Shown here one piece after another: positions 22,983 to 30,186 of a stretch of DNA of 64,000 nt (the stretch's first letter is position 1; the number at the start of each line of letters is the position of its first letter). This stretch comes from Streptomyces tubercidicus. Its GTDB lineage: Bacteria > Actinomycetota > Actinomycetes > Streptomycetales > Streptomycetaceae. The notes beneath the pieces are model-generated. The model had not been told where the DNA came from. It worked only from the letters and a program-made list of their open reading frames with translations, and ran no database searches. The stretch spans positions 310,001 through 374,000 of the forward strand of contig NZ_CP114205.1 in assembly GCF_027497495.1 (NCBI RefSeq), given 5' to 3'. Made by a program: the position numbers and the translations under genes.

Positions 22983-24446
22983 TCAGCCACGGAAGGTCAG
23001 CGCGAGGTGTGCCAGCAGCTCCGGGCCCCGCACCGGGGCGTCGCGCAGCCCCAGGTAGCCGTCGGGGCGGATGAGGAAACCTTCGCCGCCCCGGGCGCCG
23101 TACACCTGCCGGAACGCGTTCAGGCCGTCATGGACGACGGGCAGTGTCAGGCCGTCCGTCCGCAGGCGCGGGGCCGCCACCACCCAGGCGCTCAGCCGCC
23201 CCTGCGCCGCGCGCCGCGCCGAAGCCACCACCGCGTCGTACGGCGCCAGTTGGGCCTCGTCGTCCGCGTAGAGCAGCAGGGTGTGGTCCTGCCCCCGCAG
23301 CAGGTCGAAGAGGCGGGACGGGAAGGTGGTGAGGTCGTGGCGCAGGCCGCCGCAGTCCGGTGCGCGGTCGCCGGGGGCGGGGCCCTGGCGCGGCTGTCCG
23401 TCCGTGGCGACGATCGGGCTGCCGCGGTAGCCGACGAGCAGCTGGGCCTCGCGCCGGATCAGCGTCGCCGGGTCGTCGGGGTCCGCCTGGACGCCGCTGC
23501 CGGCGTGCCGGACCGTCCGCTGCACCACCTCCTCGCCGACGGGGTGGCGTTCCGCGTGGTAGCTGGCCAGCAGTTGCTCACTCGCGGCCGACCGCACGGC
23601 CAGGGCCAGCTTCCATGCCAGGTTGTAGGCGTCCTGGATACCGGTGTTCATGCCCTGGGCGCCGGTGGGCGGATGGATATGGGCGGCGTCTCCGGCGACG
23701 AACACCCGGCCCGCTCCGTAGCGGCCCACCAGACGGTGGCTGATACGGAAGACCGAGAACCAGCGGAGCGCGGAGGCGCAGGTGGGCTGTGGTGAGAGCC
23801 GGTCCAGGACCGCCTGGATGTGCGGGAGACCGGGGGCGGGGCCGGCCTCCAAACCGTGCGCCACATCTTCCCCGCGGGGCTGTTGCGGCAGGGCGAGTTC
23901 GGGCGGGACGAGCATGGACATCCGGTAGCGGTTGGGGCCGGGCAGCGGGATGCAGACCAGCAGATCGTCGGTGCGTCCGTCGCTCTGGTGCATGGCCCGG
24001 ACCGCATAGCCGGACGGCAGCTCCCAGTCGACCTCGACATCCCCCAGCATGTACTCCTCGGGGAAGGAACCGCCCTCGAAGCACAGCCCGAGCACCTTGC
24101 GGACGACGCTGTGGGCGCCGTCGCAGCCGAGGAGAAATCCGGTGCGGATCCGCTCCTGCGCGCAGGACGGCAGTGTGAGGGAGGCCAGGACCCCGTCAGC
24201 GTCCTGCTCGAAGCCCACCAGCTCCGTACCGCGTTCGACATGGGTTTCCCAGCACGTGAGCCGTTCGGCGAGGATGCGTTCGGTGGCGTACTGCGGGAGT
24301 GCGGCGAAGCGATAGGGCACGTCGGGCGGCAGGGTCAGCTCGGTCCGGGCCTGCTCCGCGCCATTGACATAGATCAGCTGTCCCCGGAGCGGGGCCGCGG
24401 CTGCCAGAACCTCCCGCGCCACCCCCATCCCGTACGCGAGGGGCAT
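22983..24446 (-). pseudogene. FAD-dependent aromatic monooxygenase lacking its N-terminal FAD motif
   Basis: From about MGVAREVLAAAAPLRGQLIY onward the 487 residues match the PheA/TfdB-type flavin hydroxylases. They keep the DG motif (LLGCDGAHSVVRK), the second FAD motif GRVFVAGDAAHIHPPTGAQG with MNTGIQDAYNLAWKL, and the thioredoxin-like C-terminal domain. What is missing is the first ~50 residues, including the GxGxxG dinucleotide-binding motif that every active member needs. The in-frame sequence further upstream is arginine/proline/cysteine-rich and unrelated, and I found no remnant in other frames. The ATG at 24446 also lacks a Shine-Dalgarno. It is most simply a 5'-deleted pseudogene, though an undetected rearrangement or assembly error is possible. 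Confidence 0.65.
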
Positions 24447-24905
24447 TCGGAGGGAGGCCGTCCGCCCCGCACGGCCACCGAGCCCTGCGCGGAACGGGCC
24501 GTGACACCGGCCGGGACCGTGCGCGGTGCATGCGTACCTGCGCAGCGCGTGCATCGAGTGCGCCGGTTGCGCTCGGCGGACACCCCCCGGCCGAGCAGGT
24601 GATCGCCGTACTCCAGGAGGCCATGCGCCTACGGCCGGAGGGGTGCGCCCCTGCCCGTCTGAACAGGTGTGCCGTCTGCAGGCACAGGCCGCGCACCGGC
24701 GGCAAGGGGGCAGGCCGGTCCGCGGCGGCGCTACCGCGCGCTCTGCCGATAACAACTCGGGCCGTGGTTGTCTCTTCCCCGTCGAATTCATGGCGCCGCG
24801 CGGAAATCGCAGTTCGAGCACCATTCGAACGCGATACGCCGCGTAGGCGCCAGGTTTCCTGAATGGCTGCCAGGCAACTGCGCGGCGAGCGACGGGAGTA
24901 AAGGC
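24447..24905. other. Non-coding stretch before the Rpf-like gene
   Basis: About 460 bp with no supported gene. The left half replaces the missing 5' part of the monooxygenase gene. The right half is more A/T-rich, with the perfect inverted repeat GTTCGA-N7-TCGAAC (24812-24830), and probably carries the rpf-like promoter. I looked for the conserved blocks of the c-di-AMP (ydaO-type) riboswitch known upstream of rpf genes in this group and did not see them. Confidence 0.5.
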
Positions 24906-25595
24906 ATGCAATTTCCTCAGGTATCGGAATCGACGGCCCGGAGTGAATTCCGGGGCTTTGGGGCACGGGGCATCACGGCAGCGGCCGTCCTGCTGGCGGC
25001 CGCTGCGCTGAACCTGGCCACCGAGCAGCCCGCCGAGGCCCGGAGCGGGGCCTGGGACCGCCTCGCCGGCTGCGAAAGCGGCGGTAACTGGCGCAGCGAC
25101 ACGGGGAACGGCTTCTCCGGAGGGCTGCAGTTCGCCCACTCCACCTGGCATTCGTTCGGCGGCGGCGCCTATGCGTCCCGGGCGGCGCGGGCGACCCGGG
25201 CGCAGCAGATCCAGGTGGCGGAGCGGGTACTGGCCCGTCAGGGCTGGGGCGCCTGGCCGGCCTGCTCGGCCTCGCTGGGGCTCAACTCAGCCACCGTGCA
25301 CCGCACTCCGCGGAGCACCGCGGCCCGCCCCGCGCCGCAGCGGCACACCGCTCCCTCACCCCGGGACCGGGTCCGGCATCCGCAGTCCCATGAGAAGCGC
25401 CACAAACTGGGGCGCCATAGGAGTACCGGCGGCTCGATCGTCGTCAACGCCGGGGACACCGTGAGCGGTATCGCGTATGCACACGGCTTTGGCTGGCAGG
25501 AATTCTACCGGCTGAACCGGCGGGTGATCGGGACGAATCCGAATCTGATTTTCCCCGGCACACGACTTGCCGTGCCGCACTCCGGCGCCCGCTGA
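24906..25595 (+). CDS. Resuscitation-promoting-factor-like muralytic enzyme with LysM domain
   Basis: A 229-aa secreted protein. A signal-like segment (AAAVLLAAAALNLATEQPAEA) is cleaved near residue 46. The Rpf transglycosylase-like domain follows at once: WDRLAGCESGGNW holds the catalytic Glu, then NGFSGGLQFAHSTW and a conserved WGAWPACSA end (about 48-125). A basic, Pro/Arg/His-rich linker leads to a C-terminal LysM domain (VNAGDTVSGIAYAHGF to FPGTRLAVP, about 180-225) that binds peptidoglycan. Such proteins cleave wall glycan and support germination or regrowth. The start has GGGAG and AAAGG upstream. The transcript ends in a strong hairpin shared with the convergent CBS gene. Confidence 0.9.
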   Translation: MQFPQVSESTARSEFRGFGARGITAAAVLLAAAALNLATEQPAEARSGAWDRLAGCESGGNWRSDTGNGFSGGLQFAHSTWHSFGGGAYASRAARATRAQQIQVAERVLARQGWGAWPACSASLGLNSATVHRTPRSTAARPAPQRHTAPSPRDRVRHPQSHEKRHKLGRHRSTGGSIVVNAGDTVSGIAYAHGFGWQEFYRLNRRVIGTNPNLIFPGTRLAVPHSGAR

Positions 25596-25752
25596 GCGCC
25601 TTCCGGAATTCCCGGCCGGCGCATGGCGCGGTCCATGGGAATTCCGTGGAAACTCCGCCCCGCACCACGCGGTGGCCCGCCGGAGGGGACCGGCCATCGT
25701 GGGAACGGGCGGTGACGGCGCCGTGGTGATCCACCGCCGGGAGTGAAGTGAG

Positions 25753-25790
25753 GGGACGGTCCGTCCGCGGCGCCGCGGGCGGACCGTCCC
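25753..25790. terminator. Bidirectional terminator between rpf-like and CBS genes
   Basis: An 18-bp stem with one mismatch and a minimal loop (left arm 25753-25770, right arm 25773-25790) lies between two convergent genes, so it can serve both strands. Confidence 0.65.
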
Positions 25791-25886
25791 TGGCGGACGA
25801 GCGGGCCGCGGTCACGCGTGCGCGAGCCCGGCACCGGCAGCCGGCACCGCTTCCGCCGCGCGACGACGGGACGTTGCGGACTCGCT

Positions 25887-26321
25887 CTACGCCGTCGCGT
25901 ACACCTTGTTGGCGAACTCCGCGATCTCCGCGTCGCTGAGGTTCTTGGCGAGGTTGGCCTCGGTGATCATTCCCACCAGACGGTGGCCGCCCTTGACATC
26001 GATCACCGGCAGCCGCTTGATGTGGTGCTGCTCCATGGTCTGCAGGACCGCACTGGCGTCCGCGTCCGCGTCGATCCAGTGCAGCGTCCCGCCCATCGAA
26101 CCGGCCTGCACCGTCGCCGGATCGATCCCCTCCGCACAGCAGGCGACGACGATGTCACGATCGGTGATAAGGCCCATCAGCCGGTTGTTGTCACCGCAGA
26201 TGGGCAGGCAGCCGACGTCCAGATCCCGCATCATCTTCGCCGCGTCGTGCAAGGACTCGTGTGCACCCACACAGTGCGCTCCGCCGGACATGATGTCGCG
26301 GGCTCGCAACTTGGTGGCCAT
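25887..26321 (-). CDS. CBS-domain-pair protein
   Basis: A 144-aa protein made of two CBS domains and little else. CBS1 covers about residues 7-63 (ARDIMSGGAHCV to LMGLITDRDIVV), CBS2 about 75-132 (SMGGTLHWIDADAD to RLVGMITEANLAK). The GLITDRDI and GMITEANL ends are the usual strand-helix nucleotide-contact motifs, so it probably binds an adenosyl nucleotide and senses energy state. GGAGGAAT lies ahead of the ATG. Such stand-alone CBS proteins are common in actinobacteria and several are induced by stress; no partner gene is adjacent. Confidence 0.9.
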   Translation of the reverse strand: MATKLRARDIMSGGAHCVGAHESLHDAAKMMRDLDVGCLPICGDNNRLMGLITDRDIVVACCAEGIDPATVQAGSMGGTLHWIDADADASAVLQTMEQHHIKRLPVIDVKGGHRLVGMITEANLAKNLSDAEIAEFANKVYATA

Positions 26322-26489
26322 GATTCCTCCTGTCTCAGGAGTGTGCTTGCATGCCTCGCCTTCGATCACATCACGGATGGACCGGCGACGCTCACCGGAA
26401 CGGCCCCGGCGCCTACGGCCTCGGCGGGCCGGTCCGCTTCCTGGGGCGACTGCCGGACCCGGCGCCGTCTCCGGGCGTAGTGTCGGTCC

Positions 26490-28520
26490 GTGACGACGTC
26501 GAATCCTTTCTTCGAGCCGAGTGATCTGCCGTACGAACTGCCGCCTTTCGCACGGATCAGGAACGATCACTTCCTGCCCGCGTTCACCCGTGGAATGGCC
26601 GACCAGCTGGCCGAGGTGGCGGCGATCGGTGCCGCTGCCGAGCCGGCGACCTTCGAGAACACCGTGGAGGCGCTGGAGCGCAGCGGTGCGGTGCTGGGCC
26701 GGGTGTGCCGGGTGTTCTTCAACAAGGCGCAGTCGGACACCGACGAGGAAGTCCAGGCGCTGGAAGTCGAGATCACGCCGCGGCTGGCCGCCCATGCCGA
26801 CATGCTGCTGCTCGACCCCGCCCTGTTCGGCCGGCTGGACGCGCTGTACGAGCAGCGCGAGCGGCTGGGGCTGGACGGGGAGCAACTGCGGCTGCTGGAA
26901 CGGCATCACACCGACCGGGTACGGGCCGGGGCGCGGCTCGCCCCCGAGCAGCAGCGGCGGCTGCGCGAGCTGAATGCCGAAATCGCCGCCCTGGGTACCG
27001 AGTTCGGGCAGAACCTGCGCGCCGCCACCGCGGCCGCCGCGCTGGTGCTGGACCGTGCCGAGGAGCTCGCCGGTCTGTCCGCGGACCGGATCGCGGCCGC
27101 CGCCGAGCAGGCGCGGGAGCTCGGGCACCCCGGCAAGTTCGTGCTCGTCCTGAAGAACTTCTCCTCCCAGACCGAACTCGCCGCGCTGGAGGATCCCGCG
27201 CTGCGCGAGCGGCTGCTCACCGCCTCCCTCGGGCGCGGCACCGACAGCAACGGTCCGGTCGCGGTCGCCCTGGCCAGGCTGCGCGCCGAGCGTGCCGCGC
27301 TGCTCGGCTACCCCAGCCACGCCGCCTGGGCGGTCGCGGACCGGACCGCCGGGACCACGGATGCCGTCGAGGAGCTGCTGGGCCGGCTGGTCGCGCCCGC
27401 GGTGGCCAACGCCGAGCGGGAGGGCGCGGCGCTGGCCGAGGCGGCCGGGGTGGCGGAGATCCGCGCGGCGGACTGGCAGTTCTACGCGGAGCGGGTGCGC
27501 AAGGAGCGGTTCGACCTGGACGCGGCGGCGCTGCGGCCCTACCTGGAGCTGGAGTCCGTCCTGCACGACGGTGTCTTCCACGCCGCCGGGCTGGTCTACG
27601 GCCTCACCTTCACCCCGCGCCCCGATCTGGTCCCGTACCACCCGGACGCCCGTATTTACGAGGTGCGGGACGCCGACGGCAGCCCGCTCGGCCTGTACAT
27701 CGGCGACTTCCACGCCCGTGAGTCCAAGCGGGGCGGCGCCTGGATGGCCTCGCTGGTGGTGCAGTCCCGGCTGCTCGGGCAGCGGCCGGTGGTGGTCAAC
27801 AACCTCAATGTCGCCAAGCCTCCGGCGGGCGAGCCGGTGCTGCTGACCTGGCGCGAAGTCAACACACTGTTCCATGAGTTCGGGCACGCGCTGCACGGCC
27901 TGCTCTCCGATGTCCGCTACCCGCTGCTGTCCGGCACCCATGTCCCCCGCGATTTCGTGGAGTTCCCCTCGCAGGTGAACGAGGTGTGGGCGGACTGGCC
28001 CGAGGTGCTGGCGCATTACGCCCGGCACCACGTCACGGGTGAGCCGATGCCGGCCGAACTCCCCGCCCGGCTGCGCGAGTCGGAGAACTTCGGCGCGGGC
28101 TTCCGGATGGTGGAGCACCAGGCCGCCGCGGTGCTGGACTGGGCCTGGCACACCCTGTCCGGGGACGGCGACGTACCGGGCGAGGACGAGGCGGAGGCGT
28201 TCGAGGCGGCCGCGCTGGAGCGCTACGGGCTGGCGGTGGCCGCGATCCCGCCGCGCTACCGCACCGGCTACTTCGCCCATATCTTCAGCGACGGTTACGC
28301 GGCGGGGTACTACGGCTACCGCTGGGCCGAGGTGCTGGACGCCGACACCGTGCGCTGGTTCCGGGAGAACGGACGGACGATCCGGGAGAGCGGTGAGATC
28401 TTCCGCCGCGAACTCCTCAGCAGGGGCGGCAGCGTGGACCCGCTGGCGGCGTTTCGCGCGGTGGTCGGACGCGATGCGGAGATCGGGCCGCTGCTGGAAC
28501 GGCACGGGCTGGCGGGCTGA
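26490..28520 (+). CDS. M3-family zinc metallopeptidase (peptidyl-dipeptidase Dcp-like)
   Basis: A 676-aa cytoplasmic peptidase of the thimet oligopeptidase/Dcp family. The gluzincin motif HEFGHALH begins at His462, and the third zinc ligand Glu is in the following FVEFPSQVNEVW segment. The N-terminal part is the long all-helical M3 domain (NPFFEPSDLPYELPPFARI). The C-terminal tyrosines in YAAGYYGYRWAEVLDAD match the substrate-binding loop. No signal peptide is present. The GTG start has a weak ribosome-binding site. It probably degrades short peptides released by other proteases. The gene is monocistronic and convergent with the SDR gene. Confidence 0.93.
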   Translation: MTTSNPFFEPSDLPYELPPFARIRNDHFLPAFTRGMADQLAEVAAIGAAAEPATFENTVEALERSGAVLGRVCRVFFNKAQSDTDEEVQALEVEITPRLAAHADMLLLDPALFGRLDALYEQRERLGLDGEQLRLLERHHTDRVRAGARLAPEQQRRLRELNAEIAALGTEFGQNLRAATAAAALVLDRAEELAGLSADRIAAAAEQARELGHPGKFVLVLKNFSSQTELAALEDPALRERLLTASLGRGTDSNGPVAVALARLRAERAALLGYPSHAAWAVADRTAGTTDAVEELLGRLVAPAVANAEREGAALAEAAGVAEIRAADWQFYAERVRKERFDLDAAALRPYLELESVLHDGVFHAAGLVYGLTFTPRPDLVPYHPDARIYEVRDADGSPLGLYIGDFHARESKRGGAWMASLVVQSRLLGQRPVVVNNLNVAKPPAGEPVLLTWREVNTLFHEFGHALHGLLSDVRYPLLSGTHVPRDFVEFPSQVNEVWADWPEVLAHYARHHVTGEPMPAELPARLRESENFGAGFRMVEHQAAAVLDWAWHTLSGDGDVPGEDEAEAFEAAALERYGLAVAAIPPRYRTGYFAHIFSDGYAAGYYGYRWAEVLDADTVRWFRENGRTIRESGEIFRRELLSRGGSVDPLAAFRAVVGRDAEIGPLLERHGLAG

Positions 28521-28529
28521 GGGCGCCGG

Positions 28530-28565
28530 GGGCTGGGACCCCGCGCCACCTCGGGGTCTCAGCCC
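28530..28565. terminator. Bidirectional terminator between M3 peptidase and SDR genes
   Basis: A 14-bp stem with one mismatch (28530-28543 pairs with 28552-28565) and an eight-base loop lies between the convergent stops. Confidence 0.65.
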
Positions 28566-28586
28566 GCCCTTACCGGGCCGGCCAGA

Positions 28587-30047
28587 TCACCAGTCCGCGG
28601 GCGCGTAGTCCTTCAGGAAGCAGCCGAAGAGATCCTCACCCAGCTCGCCGCGGACGATCGGGTCGTAGACCCGGGCCGCGCCGTCGACCAGGTCGAGCGG
28701 GGCGTGGAAGCCCTCGTCGGCCAGCCGCATCTTGTCCGGGTGCGGTCGCTCGTCGGTGATCCAGCCGGTGTCCACGGCGGTCATCAGGATGCCGTCGGTC
28801 TCCAGCATTTCCCGCGCGCTGGTGCGGGTGAGCATGTTCAGCGCCGCCTTGGCCATATTGGTGTGCGGGTGGCCGGCGCCCTTGTAGCCGCGGCTGAACT
28901 GGCCCTCCATCGCCGAGACGTTCACCACGTACTTACGGCGCGCCGGGGCCGCCGCCATCGCCGGGCGCAACTTGCTCACCAGCAGGAACGGGGCGGTCAT
29001 ATTGCACAGCTGGACTTCCAGCAGCTCGACCGGATCGACCTCGTCCACCTTCTGGATCCAGCTGTTCGTGTCGTGCAGATCCGGTACCAGCCCACCGGCG
29101 TCGATCGCGGTACCCGCCTCGATCCGGGCGGGCGTGGCGGAGCCGGTGGTCAGGGCGAGGGCGGTGAGGTCGGCCGCGGTCAGCGCGCCGGGAGTGCCCG
29201 CGGCGGCGGGGAGAGCCGCGGGGGCGCCACTGCCGAAGTGACCGAGGACGCGGGAGGCGGGCAGCTCACCGGCGGGCAGCGGGGCGGACTCGGCGGCGAT
29301 CAGCTGTCCGTACGCCTCGGGAGAGCGGCGGACGGTCTGGGCGGCGTTGTTGATCAGGATGTCGAGCGGGCCTTCGGCGCTCACCTCGTCGGCGAGCGCG
29401 ATGACCTGCGCCGGGTCACGGAGATCGATTCCGACGATCTTCAGGCGGTGCAGCCATTCCGCGCTGTCCGGCATCGCCTTGAACCGGCGGATGGCGTCGC
29501 TCGGGAAGCGGGTGGTGATGGTGGTGTGGGCGCCGTCGCGCAGCAGTCGGAGCGCGATATACATGCCGATCTTGGCCCGGCCGCCGGTGAGCAGGGCGCG
29601 GCGGCCGGAGAGGTCCGTGCGGGCGTCGCGGCGGGCCCGGTTCTCCTTGGCGCAGGGCTGGCAGAGCTGGTGGTAGAAGGCGTCGACCTCGACATAGCGG
29701 GACTTGCAGGTGTAGCAGGACCGGGGCCGCTCCAGGATTCCGGCGAGTTCCGTGTGCACGGAACTGGAGAGAGCCAGGCCCTGTGTCTCGTCGTCGATCC
29801 GGTCGGGCGCTCCGGTGGCGGTGGCCGCGGTCACCGCCCTGTCGTTGGCGGTCTTGGCGGCCCGGCGCTCCTGTCGGCGCCGCTGCTTCACCTTGCGGTA
29901 GATGCCCGCGGTGGCCCGCCGTATGGTGATCGCGTCGGGGTGGTCGACCGGCAGCGCGTCGAGCTCCTCCAGCACGCTCAGGCAGACCGCCATCCGCTCC
30001 GAGTCGATACCCGTGCCATCGGCCCGGCCTGTTTCGGTCACCGTCAT
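28587..30047 (-). CDS. SDR oxidoreductase with N-terminal zinc-ribbon-like motif
   Basis: A 486-aa protein. The first ~90 residues are basic and helical (KVKQRRRQERRAAKTANDR). A four-cysteine knuckle follows: CYTCK near residue 110 and CQPC near 130. The SDR domain starts right after it (LSGRRALLTGGRAKIG, about 146) and runs through LDILINNAAQTVRR. A long insert precedes the catalytic region (KYVVNVSAMEGQF, with Tyr in SRGYKGAGHPHTNMAKAAL). The large insert and metal knuckle separate it from classical SDRs, though related large SDRs exist in actinobacteria and fungi. I use the ATG at 30047; a TTG at 30086 is possible. Substrate and partners are unknown. Confidence 0.82.
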   Translation of the reverse strand: MTVTETGRADGTGIDSERMAVCLSVLEELDALPVDHPDAITIRRATAGIYRKVKQRRRQERRAAKTANDRAVTAATATGAPDRIDDETQGLALSSSVHTELAGILERPRSCYTCKSRYVEVDAFYHQLCQPCAKENRARRDARTDLSGRRALLTGGRAKIGMYIALRLLRDGAHTTITTRFPSDAIRRFKAMPDSAEWLHRLKIVGIDLRDPAQVIALADEVSAEGPLDILINNAAQTVRRSPEAYGQLIAAESAPLPAGELPASRVLGHFGSGAPAALPAAAGTPGALTAADLTALALTTGSATPARIEAGTAIDAGGLVPDLHDTNSWIQKVDEVDPVELLEVQLCNMTAPFLLVSKLRPAMAAAPARRKYVVNVSAMEGQFSRGYKGAGHPHTNMAKAALNMLTRTSAREMLETDGILMTAVDTGWITDERPHPDKMRLADEGFHAPLDLVDGAARVYDPIVRGELGEDLFGCFLKDYAPADW

Positions 30048-30130
30048 CGCCGCTGCCGTTTCCCTGGGATCGTGTGTTCTATTCAAGCTTCGGCGGAACT
30101 GTACGTAGCCGGGGGCCGCGGCGCCAAACC

Positions 30131-30164
30131 CGAGGGCCCGGCGCTCCCCCGCGCCGGGCCCTCG
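30131..30164. terminator. Terminator of the MarR-MFS operon
   Basis: A perfect 14-bp stem (30131-30144 with 30151-30164) and six-base loop lies 23 bp past the stop of the efflux-pump gene and in front of the SDR gene. Confidence 0.7.
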
Positions 30165-30186
30165 TCCTGCCGCTTTCCGCGGGCCG

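Noticed and set aside
24600..24905. c-di-AMP riboswitch upstream of the rpf-like gene
   Set aside because: The conserved sequence blocks were not found by eye on the coding strand.
22983..25151. A 722-residue frame extending the monooxygenase far upstream
   Set aside because: The extra N-terminal ~235 residues are Arg/Pro/Cys-rich, overlap the rpf-like gene on the other strand and match no FAD motif; they are a GC-driven open frame.
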